Source: Bacteroidales bacterium
GTDB lineage: Bacteria > Bacteroidota > Bacteroidia > Bacteroidales > Marinilabiliaceae
Length of the DNA stretch: 57,201 nucleotides
Assembly: GCA_022768325.1 (NCBI GenBank)
Contig: JALEMI010000060.1
Coordinates: 1-57,201 of the forward strand
Reading direction: 5' to 3'
Shown here: piece by piece, positions 9,106-19,000 of the stretch
Layout of the letters: each line of letters begins with the position of its first letter
Numbering within the stretch: the stretch's first letter is position 1
Made by a program: the position numbers and the translations under genes
Notes under the pieces: generated by a model
Database searches by the model: none
What the model was told of the DNA's origin: nothing
The model's input: only the letters and a program-made list of their open reading frames with translations

Positions 9106-9190
9106 CCGTGTTTTGTCACATTGTTACGGAGACGAGCCGTGAAGGTTCAGAACGGCTAAGAGGAGATGTTAAATGGAAGGGTCTCCGACG

Positions 9191-9272
9191 GGTGACGAAA
9201 GGTCATTTTTCGGTGACGAAATGACTTCAAAACGGTTTTGGTGGTGACGAAACCCCCGTTTGGTTTGACGAA
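9191..9272 (-). promoter_or_regulatory. Four phased TTCGTCA repeats, LytTR-like operator
   Basis: The heptamer TGACGAA (TTCGTCA on the minus strand) starts at 9193, 9214, 9245 and 9266. The spacings of 21, 31 and 21 bp keep all copies on one face of the helix and form two pairs. The first three copies share the longer core TTTCGTCACC. LytTR-domain regulators bind pairs of direct repeats about 21 bp apart, and the Pseudomonas AlgR site contains a similar TTCGTC core. The only gene starting nearby is 8448-9050 (minus); its promoter lies about 90 bp further on. No LytTR regulator gene is in the window. Confidence 0.6.
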
Positions 9273-9336
9273 TGGCAGTTATCTTAAAAAAAACTAAATC
9301 GGCATCTGGGCGTGTTTTTTAGGGGTGGAAAGGGGC

Positions 9337-9753
9337 TTAGAGAACGGTAATTGTGCGTGAACCGTCGTCGTTGACCGAGATTCGGAGCGTAGAGGAGTTC
9401 TCGGGGAGAATGCTTTCGGCGATGGCGGGCCACTCTACGAAGCAGTAATTGCCCGAATAGAAATACTCGTCGAAGCCCATATTGAAAGCCTCGTTGACAT
9501 CCTTGAGGCGGTAGAGGTCGAAATGGTAGAGGGCCTTGCCTTCGGGCAAGTCGTAGTCGTTGATGATGGCGAAAGTGGGGCTATTGACCACACTCGTAGA
9601 GCCGAGGAAACGGCAGATGGCCTTGACGAGCGTCGTCTTGCCGGCACCCATGGGCGCATCCATGGCGACGACCCTATTGGGGCCAATGGCATCGAGAATT
9701 GCGGGAGCCAAGCTATCGAGCTCCTCGGCGGATTTTGCGATGAAAGTCTGCAT
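9337..9753 (-). CDS. tsaE: tRNA threonylcarbamoyladenosine biosynthesis ATPase TsaE
   Basis: 138 residues, normal length for TsaE (YjeE). The Walker A motif is APMGAGKTT at residues 33-41, the switch-I-like NSPTFAIINDY follows, and YHFDLYRLKD and FVEWPAIAESILP are the family's Walker B region and conserved W-P motif. TsaE works with TsaB and TsaD to attach threonylcarbamoyl to A37 of ANN-decoding tRNAs; the partners are not in this window. It lies 116 bp downstream of the S46 peptidase gene and beyond a hairpin (9795-9842), so it likely has its own weak promoter (TAACTTTA, one mismatch to consensus, in the gap). Confidence 0.96.
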   Translation of the reverse strand: MQTFIAKSAEELDSLAPAILDAIGPNRVVAMDAPMGAGKTTLVKAICRFLGSTSVVNSPTFAIINDYDLPEGKALYHFDLYRLKDVNEAFNMGFDEYFYSGNYCFVEWPAIAESILPENSSTLRISVNDDGSRTITVL

Positions 9754-9794
9754 ATTGGTCTTTATTCTGTTGACGTGGTATAAAGTTACGAAAT

Positions 9795-9842
9795 AAGGGC
9801 AGGAAGCGTCACGACCTTTTTTTTTGACGCATCCCGCCCTTT
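9795..9842 (-). terminator. Hairpin after the S46 peptidase gene
   Basis: The arms at 9795-9810 and 9826-9842 pair with two mismatches (core GGGCAGGAAGCGTC against GACGCATCCCGCCC) around a 15-nt loop containing a run of T (plus strand). It begins 28 bp after the stop of the minus-strand peptidase gene. There is no T-run after the stem on that strand, so termination strength is uncertain. Confidence 0.6.
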
Positions 9843-9869
9843 GGAAAATACCGTAAGGTTTGTAGGGGC

Positions 9870-11963
9870 TTAGTCCTTGATGGTAAGCTCGTTGATGAGG
9901 TTTTGCGCACCTCCGATCTTATCGATGACGAAAAGAACGTAGCGGACATCGACACAGATGGTCCTCTGGACGGAAGGCTCGAAAATGATGTCGCCGCTCA
10001 TGGCCTCCCAGTTGCCGTCGAAAGCGAGGCCTATAAGCTCGCCATCGCCGTTGATGACTGGGCTGCCTGAATTGCCGCCCGTGATGTCGTTGTTCGTGAG
10101 GAAGCAGACGTGCATCTTGCCATCCTTGTCGGCATATCGGCCGTAGTCCTTATTATTGTAGAGCTCCTTGAGCTTGGGGTCGACGATGAACTCCCAGTTA
10201 TTGGGATCCTCCTTAGCCATTACGCCATCGAGGTCGGTGAAGAAGGTGTAAGTGGTGTCGGGCGTGGAATATCCGCCTACCTGGCCGTAGCTGAGGCGCA
10301 TTGTGAAATTGGCATCGGAATAGAAATCGCGGTCGGGACTCATCTGCATACGAGCGGCGAGATAGATGCGCTGGGCATCGCTGATCCGATCGAGGGTTTT
10401 ATTTCCATTATTCACAATCTCGTTGCGCATGACATCGATAATCTCGTTGGCGCAGAGGGTGGCCTTATCTTGCTTTATGGCGTTCAAATCGTTGTTTGCG
10501 ATGGCCTTGAACAGCTTAGCGGAATCGGCGAAAATGCTATTGTCGAAAAGGTCGTCGGCGAAGCGTTGGAACGCCGCCTCGTTGGGAATATCCTTGAAGA
10601 AAGCGGGATGGAACTGCTTATCGATGTGCGAAGCGTAGTAGGCGAGGAGCGCGGCCGTGGTCTTGCGGTCGGTGCTTGGGCTGTAGTCCTTATAGAAAGC
10701 GCGGGCCTCCTCGTAAAGCTCTTTCTCTGGGGAACGCGAGATGTTGCGAGCGAAGCGGAAAATCTCGGGACCGCCAAAGAGGCACTCGTAGATATAGTAA
10801 TTGGCCTTGAAGAAAGGCGTGGCATCGTCAACAGCCTTGCTAAGGTTCTTTAGGACGGCCTTTTGCTCCTCGGTGCCATTTTTCTTGACCCAAGTCTTGA
10901 AAGCCTTCTCCTCGTCCTTCTTGCGCCCGATGACATTCAGTTTTTTGATGCCACGGTTCATGCCGATGCTATTCTTATAGTAATTGGTGGAGCGGGAGTA
11001 TTTTGAGGCGTACTTAATGTAGATGGACTGATCGGCGAGCATATCGTCAAGCCAAATCTTCTGCTTAATGTCCCTCGGCTCGATGCGGCTGGCATTCTCG
11101 ACATCGCGGGTAAGCTTCACCTCCCAAGAAGAGGCGTAGCGTTTGGTTGAGCCTGGGAAACCGATGGTCATTGCGAAATCGGTGGGCTTCATGCCCTTGA
11201 GGCTTACGGGGAGGTGGTAAGCTGGGTGGAAAGGCTTATTGTTTGGGGAGTATTCGGCAGGCTCGTTGTCGGGGCCTGCGTAGACGCGGAAAATGGAGAA
11301 ATCGCCCGTATGGCGCGGCCATTGCCAGTTGTCCGTGTCGTGGCCGAACTTGCCGATGCTCTCGGGAGGCGTGCCGACGAGGCGGACATCGGTGTAGACC
11401 TTGTAGCGGATGAGGAAAAACTGGTTGTCATCGAAGAACGACTTGACGACGGACTCATACCTCTCGTCCGCTTGCGCCTCGTTCTGGATTTCTTTGCAGT
11501 GACTTTCGATGAGATTGACCCTTGCGGCGGGAGTCATGCCCTCCTTGACACCGTCGAGGACGCGGCTTGTGACATCCTCCATGGAATGGAGAAAGCGGAC
11601 CTCAAGGCCATCGACGGGGAGATCCTCCTCGAAAGACTTAGCCCAGAAGCCGTCGCGGAGGTAATTGTGCTCGACGGACGAGAGTTGCTGGATTGAGCTG
11701 TATCCGCAGTGGTGGTTGGTGAAGATGAGACCATTGTCGGACACAATCTCGCCCGTGCATCCGCCTCCGAAGATGATGATGGCGTCCTTGATGGAGCTGT
11801 TGTTGACGCTGTATATTTGCTCGGGCGTGAGGCGGCAGCCTTCTTGCTTCATGACATCGATGTTGTGGCGGCTCAGGAGGCTGAGAATCCACATACCCTC
11901 GTCGGCAAGTGCGCCTGTGGCTGCGCAGAGTAGCGCAGCGATGGTAAGAAGAGGTTTTTTCAT
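9870..11963 (-). CDS. S46 family dipeptidyl-peptidase, DPP7 type
   Basis: 697 residues with a signal peptide (MKKPLLTIAALLCAATGALA), so periplasmic or surface. S46 motifs are complete: the His region FTNHHCGY (residues 81-88), NWQWPRHTGDFS with the Asp, and GGNSGSPV with catalytic Ser632. Eighteen residues after that serine the protein has Gly in FDGNWE. In characterised S46 enzymes this position is Gly in DPP7 (hydrophobic P1) and Arg in DPP11 (Asp/Glu P1), so DPP7-like specificity is inferred. It would release dipeptides from oligopeptides for nutrition. The gene is transcribed divergently from the GT2 gene; a -7 box TAATTTTG lies at 12014-12007. Confidence 0.95.
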   Translation of the reverse strand: MKKPLLTIAALLCAATGALADEGMWILSLLSRHNIDVMKQEGCRLTPEQIYSVNNSSIKDAIIIFGGGCTGEIVSDNGLIFTNHHCGYSSIQQLSSVEHNYLRDGFWAKSFEEDLPVDGLEVRFLHSMEDVTSRVLDGVKEGMTPAARVNLIESHCKEIQNEAQADERYESVVKSFFDDNQFFLIRYKVYTDVRLVGTPPESIGKFGHDTDNWQWPRHTGDFSIFRVYAGPDNEPAEYSPNNKPFHPAYHLPVSLKGMKPTDFAMTIGFPGSTKRYASSWEVKLTRDVENASRIEPRDIKQKIWLDDMLADQSIYIKYASKYSRSTNYYKNSIGMNRGIKKLNVIGRKKDEEKAFKTWVKKNGTEEQKAVLKNLSKAVDDATPFFKANYYIYECLFGGPEIFRFARNISRSPEKELYEEARAFYKDYSPSTDRKTTAALLAYYASHIDKQFHPAFFKDIPNEAAFQRFADDLFDNSIFADSAKLFKAIANNDLNAIKQDKATLCANEIIDVMRNEIVNNGNKTLDRISDAQRIYLAARMQMSPDRDFYSDANFTMRLSYGQVGGYSTPDTTYTFFTDLDGVMAKEDPNNWEFIVDPKLKELYNNKDYGRYADKDGKMHVCFLTNNDITGGNSGSPVINGDGELIGLAFDGNWEAMSGDIIFEPSVQRTICVDVRYVLFVIDKIGGAQNLINELTIKD

Positions 11964-12006
11964 TAGAGGAAAAATGTTGATAGGTGGGTAGCGATATTGC
12001 TTGGGG

Positions 12007-12014
12007 CAAAATTA
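12007..12014 (-). promoter_or_regulatory. Promoter (-7 box) of the S46 peptidase
   Basis: TAATTTTG on the minus strand is an exact TAnnTTTG match, about 44 bp upstream of the ATG at 11963. Its upstream half overlaps the plus-strand promoter at 12021-12050, so the two divergent genes share one regulatory stretch. Confidence 0.55.
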
Positions 12015-12020
12015 GTAAAA

Positions 12021-12050
12021 TTGCCTTGTCGTGGAGAAGTAGTATATTTG
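12021..12050 (+). promoter_or_regulatory. Promoter of the GT2 gene (-33 TTGC, -7 TATATTTG)
   Basis: TATATTTG (12043-12050) exactly matches the -7 consensus and TTGC (12021-12024) lies 18 bp upstream. Transcription would begin near 12056, about 35 nt before the GTG start. Confidence 0.6.
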
Positions 12051-12090
12051 GCTTCATAGGTACCTTGAATTTTTAGCGGGTTAGGCAATT

Positions 12091-12906
12091 GTGACAATAG
12101 GCATCATAATATCGGCGTATAACAACCCGGCGTGGTTGAACAAGGCGCTGTATGGGTATACGCGGCAGAGCGTCATGGCCGACGAGGTGATTGTGGCCGA
12201 TGACGGCTCGACAATTGAGACACGTGAAATTGTGGACTTGTATAGGGACCGGTTGCCGATTAGGCACGTATGGCAAGAGGACAAAGGATTTCGGAAAGCG
12301 ACCATACTTAATAAGGCTGTGAAGGAATCGACGGCCGACTACTTGATATTTACGGACCAGGACTGCGTACCGCGCGGGGACTTCGTGGCGACGCACAGGG
12401 CATTGGCCGAAGAGGGGCGATACTTGTCGGGAGGGTGCTTCAAGCTCAGCCGGCGAGTCAGCGGCTTATTGACAGAAGAAGACATTGCGAGTGGGCGGGC
12501 ATTTGGGGCGGAATGGCTTAGACGGCAGGGTCAGCCGTGGACATATAAAATGATGAAACTGGTGAGGAACGCGCTTTTTGCGAGGGTCATGAACGTTGTG
12601 ACCCCACGTGCGCCGACATTTAATGGGTGCAATTCATCGTGTTGGAGAAAGGACGCCATAGCCGTGAACGGGTATGACGAGAGGATGCGCTATGGCGGTC
12701 AGGACCGAGAATTTGGCTTGCGATTGCAGAACAATGGCATCAGGCCGAGGCAGATAGCCTATTCGGCCATTGTTCTCCATTTGGATCACGACAGACCGTA
12801 TAAGAACGAGGAGACGATTCGCAAGAACAGGGTGATAATAGGGGAGACGGAAGCCACGAAGCGGGTGTGGGCGCAGTTGGGAATTGAGAAGGAATCGTCG
12901 TTTTAA
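12091..12906 (+). CDS. GT2 family glycosyltransferase
   Basis: 271 residues. The start is GTG at 12091: the reading frame has a stop 7-9 bp upstream and no ATG before the fold begins (MTIGIIISAYNNPAWL). GT-A features: ADDGST nucleotide-binding motif, the D-x-D-like TDQDCVP, FNGCNSSCWRKDAIAVNGYDE, and YGGQDREFGLRL corresponding to the E/D-D-x-E acceptor motif; the order resembles the KfoC-like bacterial GT2 group. It has no membrane segment and probably adds a sugar to a cell-surface glycan, but the glycan is unknown because no capsule or LPS cluster surrounds it. It is a single gene between divergent promoters and the TetR gene. Confidence 0.9.
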   Translation: MTIGIIISAYNNPAWLNKALYGYTRQSVMADEVIVADDGSTIETREIVDLYRDRLPIRHVWQEDKGFRKATILNKAVKESTADYLIFTDQDCVPRGDFVATHRALAEEGRYLSGGCFKLSRRVSGLLTEEDIASGRAFGAEWLRRQGQPWTYKMMKLVRNALFARVMNVVTPRAPTFNGCNSSCWRKDAIAVNGYDERMRYGGQDREFGLRLQNNGIRPRQIAYSAIVLHLDHDRPYKNEETIRKNRVIIGETEATKRVWAQLGIEKESSF

Positions 12907-12962
12907 CTTTCGTTGACCTTGGGCGGGCGATAATGCAATAAAACTAAAAATCAGGAAACGGT

Positions 12963-12991
12963 TTTGTGGATTCGAGTTTTCGGTATATCTT
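12963..12991 (+). promoter_or_regulatory. Candidate promoter of the efflux operon
   Basis: TTTG (12963-12966), a 17-bp spacer and TATATCTT (12984-12991, a weak match to TAnnTTTG) precede the ATG at 13012 by about 20 bp. Autoregulation by the encoded TetR protein would be expected here, but no clear operator palindrome stands out. Confidence 0.35.
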
Positions 12992-13011
12992 AGCGACTGT
13001 AAAAGAGAAAG

Positions 13012-13641
13012 ATGGAACTTGCTCAGAAGATAAAGGCTGCGGCCGCCCAGTTGTTCTTCAAACGAGGGATAAAAGCCGTATCGATGGACGACGTGTCGAA
13101 AGCAGTCGGGATAAGCAAGCGCACACTGTATGAGGCTTTCCCAAGTAAAGACGCACTGTTGATGGCGTGTGTAGAAGACATGCTGAATGTTCACGTCCAG
13201 AAGATGGAGGACAGAATAGCAGTCTCGGAGACCTTCATAGACTTGATGTTAGGTGCGGTAAACGACGCCATGATGTTCATGGAGACCATAAATCCTGCAT
13301 TTTTTGAAGATATCGAGCGATTGAACTACGTGAGCGTAGACGACTCTGTCCGTTCGCGACTTGACGGGATACGCTCGAAAATGGCATCCCTCATAGAGGA
13401 GGGAAAGGAGCGTGGCTACTTGTCGCAAGACGTTGACTCGCAGCTTGTCGCGGCGGTACTCCTTGGCGAGCCCAACAAAGGCTTGATGCGCCGGATAGCG
13501 GCAGCGCGAGGGTGCGACGTTTTTTATGTGGTAAAGAGTTTATGCGTGATATTTCTCCGAGGCATGGCCACGGTCAAGGGGGCTCGTCTCATTGACGAGA
13601 GAGTTGCCCTATTCAACAAGACAACACAAACACAAAGATAG
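13012..13641 (+). CDS. TetR/AcrR family transcriptional regulator
   Basis: 209 residues. The N-terminal helix-turn-helix is clear: IKAAAAQLFFKRGIKAVSMD, then DDVSKAVGISKRTLYEAFPSKDALL (residues ~5-52). The remainder is a helical ligand-binding domain without recognisable specificity. It is the first gene of an operon with a TolC-type outer-membrane protein (8-bp gap), adaptor and RND pump, so it most likely represses that pump and responds to one of its substrates. This role is inferred from context. Its last codons encode a polar tail (FNKTTQTQR). Confidence 0.93.
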   Translation: MELAQKIKAAAAQLFFKRGIKAVSMDDVSKAVGISKRTLYEAFPSKDALLMACVEDMLNVHVQKMEDRIAVSETFIDLMLGAVNDAMMFMETINPAFFEDIERLNYVSVDDSVRSRLDGIRSKMASLIEEGKERGYLSQDVDSQLVAAVLLGEPNKGLMRRIAAARGCDVFYVVKSLCVIFLRGMATVKGARLIDERVALFNKTTQTQR

Positions 13642-13648
13642 ATTCCTG

Positions 13649-14920
13649 ATGAAACTAATTCCAGCTCTCATGGCTTTGGCGCTCATTGCTTCGGCACCTG
13701 CCATGGCGCAAGACGAGGGTGCGATGAGTGTTGACCTGCAAACAGCGATCAGCAACGCCCTCCAGCACAACAAGCAGCTTCAAGCCAGCACAATCGACAA
13801 AGAAATTTACTATCAGAAAGTGCGTGAGGCCCGTTCTAAAGGTCTGCCCCAGGTGGACGCCAAGTTTACGGCTAACACCTATTTTAATAAGTCGCTCGAC
13901 TTTGGCGGAATGGCCATGAAGATGCCGAACTCCCTCACCTTCACCGCCACCGCAAGCTGGACATTCGCAATGCAGCAGATTGCGTCGGTCAAAGTAGCAA
14001 AGATTGCCCAAAGGCTCACGGACGTGACAGTGGACCAGACGGAGCTCGACATAAAGGCAAACGTGGCCGACACGTATTACGCAATTCTTGTCTACGAGCG
14101 TAACTTGGTCATTCTCAATGACAACCTCAAAGACATGCAGGGCATTGCCAACCACACGGCCCGGTGCTATGAGGTGGGAACAGTTGAGCAGACGGACGTT
14201 GACCAGATTACCATCAACGTCACGACCCTTCAGAACGCTATCCTCTCCCTTCAGCGCAGTCTTGAGACGACAAAGAAACTCCTTGTCCTCCAGATGGGCA
14301 TAGACATCAACACCAAAATCACCCCGGCTGAGACACTCAGCCAAGTTTTGGAAGCAAACGCTGGCGTAGACACAGCAAAGCTCGACATTGCCAACAACGT
14401 CCAGTACAAGCAACTCCTCATCAGCAAAGAGGTTGGCGAGCAGACCGTTAAGCTCCGCAAGTTTGCGTACATCCCCACACTTACCGCAGCGTACCAGTTC
14501 TCGAAGCCCGTCTCGGGCACGGCCTTCATGAACTTTGACCATGTGGGCAGCCTCACGCTGAGCATCCCCATCTTCTCGGGCTTCTACCGCCACTCGTTGG
14601 TAAAGCAGGCGCAATTTGACCTCCAAAAGACCGAGACGAACATCGCCCTTGTTGAGGACAACCTTACTCAAAACGCTGAGCAATACGCATTTAACCTTCA
14701 GACGGCGATTGACGCCTACGAGCTTCAGAAGAAGAACTTGGACGTGGCCCGTCGTGTGTTGGAAAACTACAAGAACAAGTATAACCAAGGCGCCCTTTCG
14801 AGCCTTGACCTCACCCAGGCCAACACCAATTATCTTCAAGCCGAGACGAGCTTCGCATCGGCGAGCCTTGACCTCCTGATGGCTCAGAACCAGCTGCTTA
14901 AGCTCTACAACCTGCTCTAA
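13649..14920 (+). CDS. TolC-like outer-membrane efflux protein
   Basis: 423 residues from the ATG at 13649; the open frame extends back into the TetR gene, but MKLIPALMALALIASAPAMA is a clean signal peptide and fixes the start. The mature protein has the two OEP repeats: long helices (VDLQTAISNALQHNKQL near the start, YKNKYNQGALSSLDLTQAN near the end) and the strands of the small beta barrel. It forms the trimeric outer-membrane duct for the RND pump encoded downstream. It lies between the TetR gene and the adaptor gene (44-bp gap), in the order usual for Bacteroidota efflux operons. Confidence 0.94.
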   Translation: MKLIPALMALALIASAPAMAQDEGAMSVDLQTAISNALQHNKQLQASTIDKEIYYQKVREARSKGLPQVDAKFTANTYFNKSLDFGGMAMKMPNSLTFTATASWTFAMQQIASVKVAKIAQRLTDVTVDQTELDIKANVADTYYAILVYERNLVILNDNLKDMQGIANHTARCYEVGTVEQTDVDQITINVTTLQNAILSLQRSLETTKKLLVLQMGIDINTKITPAETLSQVLEANAGVDTAKLDIANNVQYKQLLISKEVGEQTVKLRKFAYIPTLTAAYQFSKPVSGTAFMNFDHVGSLTLSIPIFSGFYRHSLVKQAQFDLQKTETNIALVEDNLTQNAEQYAFNLQTAIDAYELQKKNLDVARRVLENYKNKYNQGALSSLDLTQANTNYLQAETSFASASLDLLMAQNQLLKLYNLL

Positions 14921-14964
14921 GGCAGACAGTTAAAAACGAAAAAAACAAAAACAAGATAGTTCAG

Positions 14965-16014
14965 ATGAAAAAGATTTTCATGCTCACGTCGCTCTCCGTA
15001 GTGGCAGCGCAGGTTATGACATCGTGCGGCGAGAAAACGACCACGGAAGTCGTCGACGAAAGCGTCCTCGTAAGAGTTGACACGCTGCGCGTACAAGACG
15101 TTGAGCGCTCAATTGAGTACACCGCAAACCTTGAGGCCAATGAGCAGGTCTATTACGCTCCGAGCCTCACTGGCACACGAATCAAAAAAATCTACGTTGA
15201 GGTAGGCGACCGTATCCACAAGGGTCAGCTCCTCGTCGAGATGGATGCCAACACGCTGACTCAGCAAGAGTTGCAGCTCAAGAATATTGAGACCGAGTAC
15301 AACCGCGCCGTCAAGCTCATGGAGACGGGTTCCATCTCCCAACAGAACTACGACCAAGTTGTGACCCAATACGAAGTTGCCAAGACGGCAATTGCCAACC
15401 TGAAGGAGAACACCCGCCTCGTTGCTCCCTTCAACGGTGTCGTAACGGGCAAATACATGGAAGAGGGCGAGCTCTACATGGGCGGCGCATTGGGCGGCGC
15501 AGCAAAGCCTTCTATCATCTCCATAGAGGAGACCAACCCCATCAAGGCAATTGTCAACATCTCCGAGCAGTATTACCTTGAGGTCAAGAAGGGCATGAGC
15601 GTATCGCTCAAGACCGACGTCTATGGCGACGGCCGCTCTTTCCCTGGCCGTGTTAACATTGTCTACCCCAGCATCGACGCCAAGACCCGCACATTCTCCG
15701 TCGAGCTTGTTTTTGAGAACTCCAAGGACGAGCTGAAGCCGGGTATGTATGGCACCGTCTCCTTCGCCACTGGCAAGTCGAGGTCAATTCTCGTCCAGTC
15801 CATCGCAGTCCTTAAAGTACAGGGCTCCAACGACCGTTACGTCTTCCTTGCAAAAGACGGCGTGGCAAAGCGTGTCAGCGTCAAGATTGTCAACCGATAT
15901 GACGATAAGGTTGAGATTCAGCCCCTTGACGGCACCATTGAGGAGGGCGACCTTATCGTTACGACAGGTCAGGCCAAGCTCGTTGACGGACGCAAGCTCA
16001 ACATAAAGGAGTAG
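14965..16014 (+). CDS. RND efflux periplasmic adaptor (membrane fusion) lipoprotein
   Basis: 349 residues. The N-terminus is a lipoprotein signal with Cys21 in VMTSCG (Met at -3 is slightly atypical). The domain order is that of AcrA/HlyD adaptors: lipoyl half (LTGTRIKKIYVEVGDRIHKG), coiled-coil hairpin (~residues 85-145), second lipoyl half (APFNGVVTGKYMEEGELYM), beta barrel and membrane-proximal domain. It links the RND transporter to the TolC-like duct. It sits 32 bp upstream of the pump gene; no odd features. Confidence 0.94.
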   Translation: MKKIFMLTSLSVVAAQVMTSCGEKTTTEVVDESVLVRVDTLRVQDVERSIEYTANLEANEQVYYAPSLTGTRIKKIYVEVGDRIHKGQLLVEMDANTLTQQELQLKNIETEYNRAVKLMETGSISQQNYDQVVTQYEVAKTAIANLKENTRLVAPFNGVVTGKYMEEGELYMGGALGGAAKPSIISIEETNPIKAIVNISEQYYLEVKKGMSVSLKTDVYGDGRSFPGRVNIVYPSIDAKTRTFSVELVFENSKDELKPGMYGTVSFATGKSRSILVQSIAVLKVQGSNDRYVFLAKDGVAKRVSVKIVNRYDDKVEIQPLDGTIEEGDLIVTTGQAKLVDGRKLNIKE

Positions 16015-16046
16015 TCACCAACCAAAGGTTAACAACTTAATTCAAG

Positions 16047-19000
16047 ATGAGCATATTCACAACCGCCGTAGAAAAGCCGATATCGACTTTGATGGTATTC
16101 GTGGCCATCATCGTTGTCGGTGTCTACAGCTATATTACGCTCCCCATTGACCAGTATCCGAAGATGGACCCTCCGTACATCACGGTCATGGCCACATACC
16201 CAGGAGCGAACGCCACGGATATTGAGCAGAACGTCACCAAGCAGTTAGAGGACCAGCTCAACTCGGTAGACGACCTCAAAGAACTCTCCTCAATATCGTA
16301 TGACAACCTCTCTGTCGTAACCCTCGAGTTCGAGTGGGGCATTGACCTTGACAACGCATCGAACGACGTGCGCGACGCTGTCGATAAGGCAATGAACAAC
16401 TTGCCCGACGACATGGACCGCCCGACAATCATGAGAATCTCAACCTCCATGATGCCGACCCTCGTCTACGCCGTCACGGCAAAGGAGTCATACTCAGGCC
16501 TCTACAAGATTCTTGACGACAAAGTCATCATGAACCTCAACCGCGTCGACGGTGTCGCCTCGGCCTACTCCTCTGGTCTTGCCGAGCGCGTCGTCTACGT
16601 TGACCTTGACCCCAATAAGCTCGACGCTTACAACCTCACCCTCAGCCAGATTGGCAACGCCATCCTCGCTGAGAACAAAGACGTATCGTCTGGTAACGTC
16701 AAGGTGGGCATCGAAGACTACTCACTCCGCGTGGAGGGCGAGTTTGAGGAGAGCGACGATATTAAGAACATCTCGCTCTCTCTCGGCAACGACAAGACCG
16801 TCAAGCTCTCCGACATTGCCACTGTCCGCGACACACTCAAAGACATAACCCTCGAGACGCAGGTGAACCGCAAGGACGGATGTATCCTGCTCGTAACGAA
16901 ACAGTCTGACGCCAACGCTGTGGCCGTTGCCGCCGAAGCTCGCGCCGAGATTGAGAAAGCGCAAAAGACCCTCCCGACGGACATCAAATTCGAGATGATT
17001 TCCGACAACTCGGACTTCATCGTCAAGGCCATCAACAACCTTAAGGAGACCCTCTTCTACGCCCTGCTCTTCGTCGTCATCGTCGTCTTCTTCTTCCTTG
17101 GCCGATGGCGTTCGACGTTCGTTATTGCTCTGACAATCCCTATCTCTCTTATTGTCGCATTCATCTACTTGGCTGTGAGCGACGGCTCGCTCAACACCAT
17201 CACTCTCATGTCGCTCTCTATCGCCATCGGTATGGTCGTCGACGACGCCATCGTCGTCTTGGAGAACGTCACGAAGCACGTAGACCGCGGCTCGCGTCCT
17301 AAGGAGGCTGCTAAGTACGGAACTAACGAGGTCTGGACCTCCGTCATCGTCACGACCCTCGTCACCATTGCCGTCTTCTTCCCCCTTACCATGATCCCTG
17401 GCATCATGGGCATCTTCTTCAAGCCTCTCGGTTGGATTATCTGCATCTGCGTCACTACATCCACCCTCACGGCTATCTCCCTTACGCCTATGCTCTGCTC
17501 CAAGTTCTTGAAACTCCGCGACAAGGAGGAGGATGCTAACTATAAGAAGTTCAGCTTCTACAACTGGAGCCAGAAGTGGCTGGTTAAGCTCGACGCCTTC
17601 TATGAGAAGGTCATCCGTTGGGTGCTCTTCCACAAGACGATTACCGTCGTCTCCATGGTTGCGCTCTTCGTCGGCTCAATATTCCTCATCCGATTCCTCC
17701 ACACTGAGTTCTTCCCTCAGAATGACCAGAGCTCCTTGAGCATCTACGCAAAAATGCAGCAGGGACAACGTGTAGAGGTTACGAAAGAAGTGACCATGCG
17801 TGTTGACTCGGTACTCCGCGCGCGCATTCCTGAGGTCAGGATTCTTACCGCGTCCTACGGTTCTGAGGAAGAGGCATCCTTCGCCTCCATGATGAACAAC
17901 ACGGGTAACAACATTTTCAACATGAGAATGCGTACCGTCGACCTCAAAGATCGCACACGTTCTGTCTTCGTCATTGGTGACGATGTCCGCGAGATTCTCA
18001 ATGAGTTCCCCGAGATTCTCGACTACGAGGTCTCCTTCGGCAATAGCGGCACCACGGGCAACACTGTCGACATTGAGGTCTTCGGTCACGACTTCGACGG
18101 TACGGGCCGCCTTGCCCAAGAGCTCAAGTCCAGGTTCAAGGCCGTTCCGGGTGCGGAGGACGTGCTCATCTCCCGTGGTGACGACAAGACGGAGCTTCAG
18201 CTCCACCTCGACCGCGAGAAACTCGCTCGCCATGGTCTGACAACATCGGGCGTCGGCGCACTGCTCCGCTATTACGTCTACGGCTTCCGCCAGTCGAAGT
18301 ATAAGGATGCGGGCGAAGAGTACGACATCATTGTCCGCCTTGAAGAGAAGTATCGCTCCAAGATTGCCGATGTCGAGAATATGCTCATCACCGATGCCTA
18401 TGGACAGAAGGTGCGCCTCAAAGAGCTCGGCACGATTGTAGAGGGCTACAACCCGCCATCCATCGAGCGTAAGAGCAAACAGCGTATGCTTAAGGTCAGC
18501 ATCACTCCTGCCTCGGGCTACGCCATGGGCGACATTGCCAATGCGGCTCAGGCTGTCATCAACAGCATGGAGATTCCGTCAGAATATACGCTCTACATTG
18601 GCGGTTCTTACGAGGACCAGCAGGAGTCGTTCGGCGCTCTCGGAATGCTTGTCGTCCTCTCCCTCTTGCTTGTCTACCTCGTCATGGCAGCTGAGTTCGA
18701 GAGCTTCATCGAGCCTGGCATCATCATGCTCGCCATTCCGTTCGCGTTCACTGGTGTAGTCCTTGCGCTCCTCATCTGCAACGTCAACCTCTCTGTTGTC
18801 GCGGCTCTCGGCGCAATGATGCTCATCGGTATCGTAACCAAGAACGGCATCGTGCTCATCGACTACATCAACCTTATGCGTGAGCGTGGCATCGAGCTCT
18901 ACGAGGCCGTGGCTCTCAGCTGCCGTAGCCGTCTGCGCCCTGTCCTCATGACCTCCTTCACGACAATGCTCGGTATGCTCCCTATGGCCCTCTCCACGAG

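Noticed and set aside
12634-13194. 186-codon minus-strand open frame spanning the GT2 end and TetR start
   Set aside because: It covers parts of two genes and the promoter between them and has no recognisable domain.
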